Positions 1 through 6,771 of a stretch of 31,150 nt of DNA are shown here, piece by piece. This DNA comes from JBHEKP01 sp041859375 (GTDB taxonomy: Bacteria; Hydrogenedentota; Hydrogenedentia; Hydrogenedentales; CAITNO01): the NCBI GenBank assembly GCA_041859375.1, contig JBHEKP010000221.1, positions 1 to 31,150 on the forward strand, written 5' to 3'. A model generated the notes under the pieces. The model worked only from the letters and a program-made list of their open reading frames with translations, had not been told where the DNA came from and searched no databases. How positions within the stretch are numbered: position 1 is the stretch's first letter; each line of letters starts with the position of its first letter. Both the position numbers and the translations under genes were made by a program.

Positions 1-528
1 GGTCCGGGAACCAACGCGGCGACGGTGGCCACGGTGTGGAAAATGATGGGGCCGCGCACCTGCCTGGTGTACCTGTTCACCGTGGCGGCCACGGCACTGC
101 TGGCGGGGCTTGCGTATGACGGCATGATCGGCGGCCTGGGCGGTTTTGGCGTTCACCTGGCCGGTCATGCCCACCACGAGGCGGAACTGGCGGCGGGCGC
201 GGGCGGGCATGTCTTCGCTTTGCTGCTGCTGGCGGTGCTGGCGCACAGCGTTTATGAAAAGCGGATCAACCGCCTGTTCACACGGAAGATGGAAGTGGAA
301 ACCGCGCCCCCGCCGGAGGGCGGCAGGGTGGTGCTGCATGTGAAGGGGATGACCTGCTCCCACTGCGCCGCGGCGGTGACCCGCGCGCTGAAGGCCGCCT
401 CCGGTTCGGGGGATGTGGTGGTGGACCTTGAAAAGGGCCGTGCCGAGGTTTCCGGCGCGTCGGCCAGCCCGGAGGTGTTGCGGCAGGCGGTGGCCGACTT
501 GGGCTATGATGTCACCGTTTCCTTGTGA
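1..528 (+). CDS. Metal efflux permease (SO_0444/DUF318-like) with C-terminal HMA domain, 5'-truncated
   Basis: The reading frame is open from base 1, so the gene begins before the window; the GTG at 25 is internal. The first visible residues, GPGTNAATVATVW, match the conserved segment of the ArsP/DUF318-type permeases called SO_0444 family Cu/Zn efflux transporters. Two membrane segments follow (about nt 58-150 and 205-255), separated by a His-rich loop (HAHHE) that could bind metal. The C-terminus (about nt 330-528) is a heavy-metal-associated domain with the MTCSHC motif, whose CxxC binds Cu(I) or similar soft metals. The likely role is inner-membrane export of copper or zinc, with the HMA domain as sensor or delivery module. 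The TGA stop overlaps a possible GTG start of the next gene. The family call is good; the metal is inferred. Confidence 0.75.
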   Translation, partial: GPGTNAATVATVWKMMGPRTCLVYLFTVAATALLAGLAYDGMIGGLGGFGVHLAGHAHHEAELAAGAGGHVFALLLLAVLAHSVYEKRINRLFTRKMEVETAPPPEGGRVVLHVKGMTCSHCAAAVTRALKAASGSGDVVVDLEKGRAEVSGASASPEVLRQAVADLGYDVTVSL

Positions 529-554
529 CGAAGATTCGTCCGGACACGGAGCCC

Positions 555-2369
555 ATGCCCGAACCCGAAGTGACAGCGCAGCCTGAAGAAGCCCCCGTTT
601 CCCGCCTGGACAAGGCGCGTCTTGGCGTGTTTTCGGGGATGGTGTGCGCGGGGGCCTGCGCGTGGTCGCTGAACATGGTTTCCTTCCTCCACGCCAAGGA
701 GTTCGTTTTCTGTCTTGGCATGGCAATCCTCGCGGTGCTGTCCCTTTTTCGCCCCCTTTCGGAGCCCCGGCGCGCGGGCCATGCGCCTCTTGGCGTGCTG
801 GCCTGCGCCGTGCTGCTGGCGCTACTCGCCTTGGCAACGGACAGGGCGGGCCCGGCCACCCTGGTGTGGCTGTCCCGGGCGCTGGTGATTGTGCTGCCGG
901 TGTGGCTTGTGTCCGACCTGCTTCAACGGTGCGCGGCTTTTGCCTGGGCCTGCGGCGCGCTGGTCATGTCCGGTGTGCTGGTGTCGTCGTTGGCTGTGTT
1001 GCAGTATCTTGGTGCGGCGTCCCTTCTTTTTCCCGTGTTTCCCGGTTATGAACAGCCCGCCTATTCCGTCTTTGGCAACCAGGATTTGCTTGGTGGATAT
1101 GCGGCGCTGTCGCTGGCACTGGCCGTCTCCATGCTGTTGCGCGGTGTTTATGGGGTGTTTCCGCAATCCCGGCCCATGGCATGGTTCTGCGCCCTTTCCC
1201 TCATTCCCCTTGCGGGGGGGCTTCTTGTGTCCATGTCCCGTTCGGCGTGGCTGGCCGCCGCTGTGGGGGGCTTTTTCGCGGTGCCCTGGCGCGCCTTGTT
1301 TCAGGAACGTATGCGGGGCATTTTCTCTCGCCGCCATGCATTGCTGTTTCTGCCGGTGGTGGTGACGGTGCTGGCCGCCGCGTTGCTTGCCCCCGCCGTT
1401 TCACGGCGCGTTGGGGACTCCTTCAGCGGTGGCGATGTGGGCTACCGGGTCCGGCTGTGGTTGTGGGCGGGGGCTGCGGAAATGACCGCCACCCATCCCG
1501 TGACGGGGGTGGGCTGGGGCAATTACGGCTTCAACAGCCCCAAATATCTGGGCCGTGTGCTCTGGCGTCCGGGCGGGGAGCAGTATTTTCGGAACGAGCT
1601 GCACGCGGACAACGCCCACAGCGAGCCCTTGGAATTCTTCGCGGAAAACGGCATTGCGGGTGTTGGGGTTCTTGCCGCCGTGCTGCTGGTTTCCTTTGTC
1701 CTCAAACGATGGTTTCGGCGCGGCTCGGGGTGGCTGCCTCCGCCGGTGTCCCGCGGGCCGCTTGCGGCGCTGGCCGTGTTTTCCCTGTTCAACGCCGCCC
1801 TGCACAGCGCGCCCCACGCGCTGGCCGGGTTGATGCTTGCGGCGGGTGGGGGCTGGTGCTGCGCCGCCCATGCGCGGTGCGGGCCACCGGTTCGCCCAAG
1901 TATTCGGCGTGCGGTCCGGGCTGCCCTTGCGGCGGGGGTTGCCGCCGTCGCGGTGTTTCATGTTTACGGCGTTGTGGTCCCGAGCGTGCTGCTGCGCCGC
2001 GCCGAATCCGCCCATCTGGCGGGCGGGCCGGATGCGGAGGAAGGCTACCTGGCCGCGTTGCGGCTGGGGATTGACCGGTCACAGGCCCATGAGGACCATG
2101 CCATCCTCCTGATAGACCGGGGACGCCACGGCGAGGCGCTTGCAGAGCTGGAAATGGCGGGGGAGGGGATTGACACGGGCCGGCTCCACCTGCTGCGCGC
2201 CCTTTGCCATGAGGCGCTTGGCAACGGCCCCGCCGCCTTTGACAGCGCGGTGGAGTGCGTGTTCCGCTGGCCCGGCAACCGCCGCGCCTGGGAGCTGCTG
2301 CTGCGCCATGCGCCGCCGTCGCTCGCGCCCGCATGGCGGGAACGGAGCGGCCGCTGGATCAGCCCCTGA
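555..2369 (+). CDS. O-antigen ligase / Wzy-type polymerase family membrane protein with C-terminal TPR-like region
   Basis: This is a 604-aa polytopic protein with roughly ten to twelve membrane segments and a large periplasmic loop. The loop carries the O-antigen ligase family signature region, with GNQDLLGGY (about residues 170-180) and DNAHSEPLEFFAENG (about residues 350-365), where a conserved His lies before the next helix. Family members join or polymerise lipid-linked glycans at the periplasmic face. After the last membrane segment, about 120 residues form a TPR-like tail, a common arrangement in this family. The start at ATG 555 is chosen because GGAG lies just upstream. GTG 525 overlaps the previous stop and would add ten residues but has no visible Shine-Dalgarno. 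The gene ends only 3 nt from the convergent gene, with no terminator visible between them. Ligase versus polymerase cannot be decided from sequence. Confidence 0.8.
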   Translation: MPEPEVTAQPEEAPVSRLDKARLGVFSGMVCAGACAWSLNMVSFLHAKEFVFCLGMAILAVLSLFRPLSEPRRAGHAPLGVLACAVLLALLALATDRAGPATLVWLSRALVIVLPVWLVSDLLQRCAAFAWACGALVMSGVLVSSLAVLQYLGAASLLFPVFPGYEQPAYSVFGNQDLLGGYAALSLALAVSMLLRGVYGVFPQSRPMAWFCALSLIPLAGGLLVSMSRSAWLAAAVGGFFAVPWRALFQERMRGIFSRRHALLFLPVVVTVLAAALLAPAVSRRVGDSFSGGDVGYRVRLWLWAGAAEMTATHPVTGVGWGNYGFNSPKYLGRVLWRPGGEQYFRNELHADNAHSEPLEFFAENGIAGVGVLAAVLLVSFVLKRWFRRGSGWLPPPVSRGPLAALAVFSLFNAALHSAPHALAGLMLAAGGGWCCAAHARCGPPVRPSIRRAVRAALAAGVAAVAVFHVYGVVVPSVLLRRAESAHLAGGPDAEEGYLAALRLGIDRSQAHEDHAILLIDRGRHGEALAELEMAGEGIDTGRLHLLRALCHEALGNGPAAFDSAVECVFRWPGNRRAWELLLRHAPPSLAPAWRERSGRWISP

Positions 2370-2372
2370 GTG

Positions 2373-3851
2373 TCAGGGAAGGAATTCCGGCCTGAACAGG
2401 CCCTCCACAACCACCTGCGCGGGGGTGCCGGGGTCGCCGTTCACCATCACGGTGTATTCCTTTTCGGGCACCACCTCAAAAATCCGCCGGTGAAGCCTGC
2501 CCTCCATGTAGTCAAAGACCTGCGCGCCCTTGTCGTCGTTTATCTGGAAGCGCAGGTTGTTTTTTTCATCGTTGGCCAGCACGGTGAAGAGCACCGGCCC
2601 CGCGCGCCGGTCCAGCCAGGCGGATCCGGTGGAGCGGAAGACCATCCGTTGCCGCATGGGAGCCTTGTTTTCGGGCAGCAGGGTGCCCGCCGTCTCCCCT
2701 TCCCCCCCCTGGCCGGAGGCAAAGGCGGCCACGGCGCGGATTTCACGGAAAATGTTCAGCGGCTCGCCGAGGCGGTAGGATTCGGAAAAGGTGAACACCG
2801 CGCCCGCGAAGACCAGCACCATCAAAAACTGCACCGCCCACGCCGCGAGGGCGCGGCCCGGCTCCAGCCGGAAGGTGGACAGGATGATGACCAGCGAGAG
2901 AAGCATGGGCAGCAGCAGCGCCAGGACGGTCATGGGCTGCGGCAGGAAGGAGGCGGCGTAGGCGAGGGAGCCCATGAGCAGGGCCGTGAGGTTCACCAGC
3001 ATCGCCGGAATGGACTTCGCCTGGCCCACGAGCCGCAGGGCGATGTGCATCGCCGCCACCCAGAACAGCAGCACCGCGCCGCCGGTGACGGCGCGGCTGA
3101 AGACGATTTGCCGGGTGTAGAGCTCGCCGAGGGTGTGGATCACATCCGTTTCCTCCGGCGGCCCGAAGGCCCCGGCCATGCGCAGCGTCAGGAAACCGCC
3201 CAGCAGCAGGAGCACCACCACCGCGCCCACGCCCACCATGCCGACGGTTTCGGGGCTGAGCATCACGGCCTGCCCGCCGCCGCCCCCCGGGCCGAGATCC
3301 TCCAGGGGATCCTCGCCCAGGGCCCAGCCGCAGTTCCAGCACCGCGCGGTCCCGTCCACATTGCTGGCGCCGCAGTGCGGGCAGGCAGTGGACGCCGTGA
3401 AAAAGGCCGCCTTGAGCGCGTTCTGTCCCGCGGCGCTTTTTGCCTGCTTCTTCTCCTTTTTGTCCAGGCGGCTCAGTGCCTTTTTGGCAAGGGGATGGTC
3501 GGGGCAGGTTTCAATGAGCTGTTCCCAGGCGGCGCGGGCCTTGGCGGTTTCCCCGGCGGCCTCGTAGACGCGCGTGAGCTGCTCCCGCAGCCCCTGCTCG
3601 CCGGGCCACCGCTCCAGCGCCTCCTCAAGCTCGCGCGCCGCCTCCTCGTGCCGTCCGAGCCGGTAGAACACGGCGGCAAGATAGCGTGACAGGTTGACCC
3701 TGGGCTCCCACTCCTTTTTCAGGAGCAGCAGGTGCTCGAGCGCCTGGTCGTACTCCCAGGCGGAATAGAGTTTTTTAACGAGCCGCCACCGTTGATCGTA
3801 ATCATCCGGATGTTTCTCAACGTGGTCGGCTATGTCCCAGATGTTTGACAT
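2373..3851 (-). CDS. TPR, zinc-ribbon and multi-pass membrane protein of unknown function
   Basis: This 492-aa protein has a clear modular layout. Residues about 15-130 hold TPR-like helical repeats (for example SRYLAAVFYRLGRHEEAARE). A lysine-rich linker is followed by a zinc ribbon with C157-x2-C160 and C171-x2-C174. Next come a Gly-rich linker and about five membrane segments (roughly 203-227, 250-275, 282-303, 306-327 and 334-355), then a C-terminal region of about 135 residues likely outside the cytoplasm. TPR and zinc-ribbon modules usually mediate protein contacts. It is the last gene of the minus-strand cluster, 69 nt after the 91-aa membrane protein. The start ATG follows a purine-rich GAGGGGACGGA. 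I do not recognise a named family, and no catalytic motif is visible. Confidence 0.7.
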   Translation of the reverse strand: MSNIWDIADHVEKHPDDYDQRWRLVKKLYSAWEYDQALEHLLLLKKEWEPRVNLSRYLAAVFYRLGRHEEAARELEEALERWPGEQGLREQLTRVYEAAGETAKARAAWEQLIETCPDHPLAKKALSRLDKKEKKQAKSAAGQNALKAAFFTASTACPHCGASNVDGTARCWNCGWALGEDPLEDLGPGGGGGQAVMLSPETVGMVGVGAVVVLLLLGGFLTLRMAGAFGPPEETDVIHTLGELYTRQIVFSRAVTGGAVLLFWVAAMHIALRLVGQAKSIPAMLVNLTALLMGSLAYAASFLPQPMTVLALLLPMLLSLVIILSTFRLEPGRALAAWAVQFLMVLVFAGAVFTFSESYRLGEPLNIFREIRAVAAFASGQGGEGETAGTLLPENKAPMRQRMVFRSTGSAWLDRRAGPVLFTVLANDEKNNLRFQINDDKGAQVFDYMEGRLHRRIFEVVPEKEYTVMVNGDPGTPAQVVVEGLFRPEFLP

Positions 3852-3920
3852 GGTTCATCCGTCCCCTCGCGGCCCTCGCGCCCCCGCCGGACGCGCCGGA
3901 AACCGCCAAAGCAACCTCGG

Positions 3921-4196
3921 TCACTTCTTCCTTCCGTCCCTTTTTTTGTCCGCCCGCGCGGCGTTGTGGCGCCTGCGCCTGATGCGGAAAAGAATGTCGT
4001 TGATCACCCAGGTGACAAGCCCCCCCGCGATGGCGGCCATGAAAATGCCCACCATCACGCGCATCATCGGCGTGGCGGTCTCGTAGGTGTAGGCGAACAT
4101 GAAATACACACAGGGCGGCAGCAGCGCCAGGGAAACAACGGCCCAGATGAGCCAGCCCAGCGTGTTTGGATCCTTGAGCCACTTTTTCAAAGACAT
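3921..4196 (-). CDS. Small two-helix membrane protein of unknown function
   Basis: This is a 91-aa protein starting MSLKKWLKDP. It has two hydrophobic segments, about residues 13-36 and 46-68, and a strongly basic C-terminal tail rich in Arg and Lys, so the C-terminus is predicted to be cytoplasmic. The open frame extends further upstream to 4442, but that stretch is antisense to the kinase gene and has the Pro/Arg-rich composition of a shadow frame. The ATG at 4196 has GGAGG about seven bases upstream and is preferred. It starts 22 nt after the histidine kinase ends, so it is probably co-transcribed. The location suggests an accessory to the kinase or to the TPR membrane protein; this is inference. 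Confidence 0.7.
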   Translation of the reverse strand: MSLKKWLKDPNTLGWLIWAVVSLALLPPCVYFMFAYTYETATPMMRVMVGIFMAAIAGGLVTWVINDILFRIRRRRHNAARADKKRDGRKK

Positions 4197-4218
4197 GAAC
4201 CGCACTCCTCCGCTGTTG

Positions 4219-5487
4219 TCATGGCGCCGCCGCCCCGGCGTCGGCGTCCGCCAGGGTAATCCGGAAACAGGCGCCCTCCTCGGAGTGCGCCAGGGTGATG
4301 TCACCGCCGTGCTCCCTGGCCACCTTGACCGAGGTGGCCAGGCCCAGGCCGGTGCCCTTGGTCCCCTTGGTGGAGAAGAAGGGCATGAAAATCTGGTTCC
4401 GTATTTCCGGCGGAATGCCGGGGCCGTTGTCGGCCACGTCAATCTCCAGTGCCCCCTGCGCGGTCAGGCGTGCGGTCACGGCGACCCTTCCGCCAGCCTC
4501 CGGGAGCGCGTCGGCCGCGTTGTGGATCAGGTTGAGCAGGCAGCGGTACACCGCGTCCGCGTCAATCCACACGGGTTTTTCGGCGGCGTCGGCGTCGATT
4601 TCCAGGGTGATCCGCTTCGTGTTGAAGAGGTCGCGCACCGAGTCGCACGCGTCGTGGATGATGACCCCGACGGCGCAGCGCTGGCGGACGGGTTTTCGCG
4701 GCTTGGAAAAGGTGAGCAGGTCCTGGACGAAGTTGGAGATGCGCTGCACGCTGCGCCTCAGCACGGGCCAGGTTTTCGCCGCCAGCTCCTGGTTGTTCCG
4801 GGCCATGGCCATTTCGATGAGCTCGGCGCTGCTGTTGAGTCCGGTGATGATGTTTTTGATGTGGTGGGTCATGCCCGCGATGGCCTGGCCGATGGCGGCG
4901 AGCTGTTCGGTCTTGATTTGCCGCTCAATGAGCTGGGCGTTGACCACCGCGGTGGCCGCGATGCTGGAGAACATTTCCATCACATGGGTGTCCAGCGGGG
5001 AGAAGGCGGGGGCGTCTATCTTGTTCACCACCTCCAGCACGCCCACCAGGCGGCCCCGGTCAATCATGGGCACCGCCAGCAGGTTGCGCGTGCTGAACCG
5101 TGTGGCCGTGTCCGCGCCGCGGTAGAAGCGGGGGTCCGACGCGGCGTCGCTGATGTTGAGGGACGCCCGCGCCGCGGCCGCGCTGCCCGCGATGCCCTGG
5201 CCCATTTTCAGGCGGATTTCGCGTTTGAGCGCCTCCTGGTCGCCGCGGTCGCCCACGGCCGTGCGGAAATAAAGCTCGTCCGCCGACTCGTCGTAAAGGA
5301 TCACGGAGGCGGCCTCGGCCCCCGCCACAAGCCTGCTCTCGTCGCCGATGCGGGACAGCAGGGTGTCAAGATCCGTCAGTGCGCCCATCAGCGAGTGCAC
5401 GCGGTGAAGCGCCCCGACCACCCGCCGGATTTCCGATTTCGGCGCGTTGTCAAGCCAGGGAAGATCTTCTTCGCCGGTGCCCGTCAT
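4219..5487 (-). CDS. GAF-domain sensor histidine kinase
   Basis: This 422-aa kinase has no membrane segments. A GAF domain spans about residues 30-185 and would bind a small ligand or chromophore. The dimerisation/phosphoacceptor region at about 195-265 contains GMTHHIKN; H208 is the likely phosphorylated residue. Position 209 is His where most kinases have Glu or Asp, a residue used for autophosphorylation and phosphatase chemistry. The ATPase domain follows, with N-box LLNLIHNAADAL (about 317-328), G1 box DNGPGIP (353-359) and G2 box GTGLGLA (378-384). No receiver or response regulator is adjacent, so the partner is unknown. Its ATG overlaps the TGA of the upstream M28 gene (ATGA), which points to translational coupling. 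The signal sensed is unknown. Confidence 0.88.
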   Translation of the reverse strand: MTGTGEEDLPWLDNAPKSEIRRVVGALHRVHSLMGALTDLDTLLSRIGDESRLVAGAEAASVILYDESADELYFRTAVGDRGDQEALKREIRLKMGQGIAGSAAAARASLNISDAASDPRFYRGADTATRFSTRNLLAVPMIDRGRLVGVLEVVNKIDAPAFSPLDTHVMEMFSSIAATAVVNAQLIERQIKTEQLAAIGQAIAGMTHHIKNIITGLNSSAELIEMAMARNNQELAAKTWPVLRRSVQRISNFVQDLLTFSKPRKPVRQRCAVGVIIHDACDSVRDLFNTKRITLEIDADAAEKPVWIDADAVYRCLLNLIHNAADALPEAGGRVAVTARLTAQGALEIDVADNGPGIPPEIRNQIFMPFFSTKGTKGTGLGLATSVKVAREHGGDITLAHSEEGACFRITLADADAGAAAP

Positions 5488-6488
5488 GGATTCCGCGTCG
5501 CTCCCTTCCTGTCCAGTTGCGTGTCAATCACGGGGAGGGCATGATAGATGACATCGGCCACGGCCTTCAAACTCCCCGGGGCCACCTTGTCCAGCGTGTC
5601 ATTGGCGGTGTGCCAGTTGGCCCGGTGCTGCGCGATGGTGCCGCCGTAGGAAAAGTCTATCACTTCGAGCGCCGGGATTCCCTCGCGCCGGAAGGGGATG
5701 TGGTCGTCCTGCACCCCGGAGCCGCCGGCGGCGAAATGCCGCCCGTATCCCAGCCGCTGGGCCGTGCCCCAAACCGCGTTTTTCAGCCACTGGGGCGCGT
5801 CGGGATCCCGCGCAACGCACAGGTAGCGGTCTCCGATCATGTCCACGTTCACCACCGCCCCCACGGACTGGAGTTCCCCCTTTTCCTTGAGCAGGGCCGC
5901 GTAGGCCCTGCTGCCGTAGAGTCCGTCCGTTTCCGACCAGCGCCCGAAGGATTCCTCGCCGTCGAACCATACCAGGCGCAGGGTGCGCCCGGCCCGTTTC
6001 GGTCCCAGCGCGCGCGCCATTTCCAGCATCCAGGCGGTGGTGGAGCCCCCGTCGTTCGCGCCCACAAACTCAAAGTCCGTGAAATGCTTGGTGTCGTAAT
6101 GGTTTGTCAAAAGAATCAGCCCCGGCCTGTCGCCCCCCACCTCCGCCGCAAGATTGACCATTTTTATCACACCCAGCGGGGTGTCCGCGTCGAATGCGTG
6201 CTCGGACACGGCAAGTCCGGCGTTTTCCAGCTCCCGCCGCAGGTATTCACGCATGGAGGCGGCCTTTTCCGAGCCGGCGGGACGGGGGCCCAGTCCGGTG
6301 ATGAATTTCAAATCGGCAAAGGCGCGGTCCATGTCGAAGGGGGATGCGGACGCGGAGATCCTCACCACCTCGGACTCATCGGGCCGCAGCGCCTTTTTCA
6401 TCGCCATGGACAGCAGCATCAGGCCGACAAACACGGCGATGCCGGATATGAGGATGATTTTCATGGATGCCGGGCTTCCGCTGCTCAT
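5484..6488 (-). CDS. Membrane-anchored M28-family enzyme, glutaminyl-peptide cyclotransferase-like
   Basis: This 334-aa protein has an uncleaved signal-anchor helix at about residues 10-28 and an M28 zinc-hydrolase fold outside the cytoplasm. Visible motifs are NHYDTK (H130), GANDGGS (D146), FDGEES (E178, E179), DMIGD, and a late NWHTANDTLD (H293). FDGEES followed by W...DGLYGSR and the final HTxxDT block are closer to animal-type glutaminyl cyclases than to typical M28 aminopeptidases. The predicted reaction is conversion of N-terminal Gln to pyroglutamate on exported proteins; peptidase activity remains possible. The start at 6488 has AAGGA upstream; the longer frame to 6530 lacks support. 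Between 6515 and 6538 an 8-bp hairpin (CGGACAGG/CCTGTCCG) lies in its probable leader. It is the first gene of the minus-strand cluster. Confidence 0.75.
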   Translation of the reverse strand: MSSGSPASMKIILISGIAVFVGLMLLSMAMKKALRPDESEVVRISASASPFDMDRAFADLKFITGLGPRPAGSEKAASMREYLRRELENAGLAVSEHAFDADTPLGVIKMVNLAAEVGGDRPGLILLTNHYDTKHFTDFEFVGANDGGSTTAWMLEMARALGPKRAGRTLRLVWFDGEESFGRWSETDGLYGSRAYAALLKEKGELQSVGAVVNVDMIGDRYLCVARDPDAPQWLKNAVWGTAQRLGYGRHFAAGGSGVQDDHIPFRREGIPALEVIDFSYGGTIAQHRANWHTANDTLDKVAPGSLKAVADVIYHALPVIDTQLDRKGATRNP

Positions 6489-6514
6489 GGGCGTCCTTGT
6501 TTTTCGGGCGCCGC

Positions 6515-6538
6515 CGGACAGGGATGCCATCCTGTCCG
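6515..6538 (-). promoter_or_regulatory. Hairpin in the leader of the M28 gene
   Basis: A perfect 8-bp inverted repeat (6515-6522 and 6531-6538) with an 8-nt loop lies 27-50 nt upstream of the chosen ATG at 6488. It could affect translation or mRNA stability, or bind a protein. There is no U-tract, so it is not an intrinsic terminator. Function is not established. Confidence 0.3.
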
Positions 6539-6674
6539 CCCCGCGGCGCTCCGGTCAAAGTGTAGCATGTTTCGTCCGCGCCGCGCCCCGCCGGTGTCAT
6601 CCTTGTTCCATGACCGCGCGTTTTCAAGGCAGACACACACAATGACCCCGAGTTGAACGCCTCCCCTGTTCCGG

Positions 6675-6733
6675 GGCGCGGACCGGACAACACTCTCCTG
6701 TCCAAAACATGGTCCGCGCCCCTGTTTCTTTTT
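6675..6733 (+). terminator. Intrinsic-terminator-like hairpin with no assigned upstream gene
   Basis: An 11-bp GC-rich stem (6675-6685 with 6712-6722) encloses a smaller GGACA/TGTCC stem (6686-6690 with 6700-6704) and is followed by the T-rich run TGTTTCTTTTT. This is the form of a Rho-independent terminator on the plus strand. No plus-strand gene lies between it and the divergent M28 gene. It may end a short untranslated RNA, or insulate the next promoter, whose -35 element overlaps its tail. Confidence 0.45.
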
Positions 6734-6760
6734 GACTCCATGCCGGTTGCCGCGCATAAT
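6732..6760 (+). promoter_or_regulatory. Sigma70-type promoter for the GT-C-like gene
   Basis: TTGACT (6732-6737) is followed by a 17-bp spacer and CATAAT (6755-6760). Each hexamer matches consensus at five of six positions. The expected start of transcription is near 6766-6768, only about five bases before the ATG at 6772, so the message would be nearly leaderless. Confidence 0.5.
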
Positions 6761-6771
6761 TTTGCGCATCC

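Noticed and set aside
2370..3689. Long plus-strand open frame of 439 codons
   Set aside because: It is antisense to the TPR/zinc-ribbon gene and its translation is rich in Gly, His, Arg and Gln with no domain pattern, typical of shadow frames in GC-rich DNA.
3921..4442. Extended start for the small membrane protein
   Set aside because: The upstream 82 codons overlap the kinase gene on the same strand in another frame and read as Pro/Arg/Trp-rich noise; the ATG at 4196 has a good ribosome site.
4099..5544. Long plus-strand open frame of 481 codons
   Set aside because: It covers the histidine kinase on the other strand, whose motifs are unambiguous; the shadow translation has none.
6568..6657. 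Possible 29-codon ORF before the orphan terminator
   Set aside because: It has no clear Shine-Dalgarno and no recognisable composition; a small RNA is the simpler reading.
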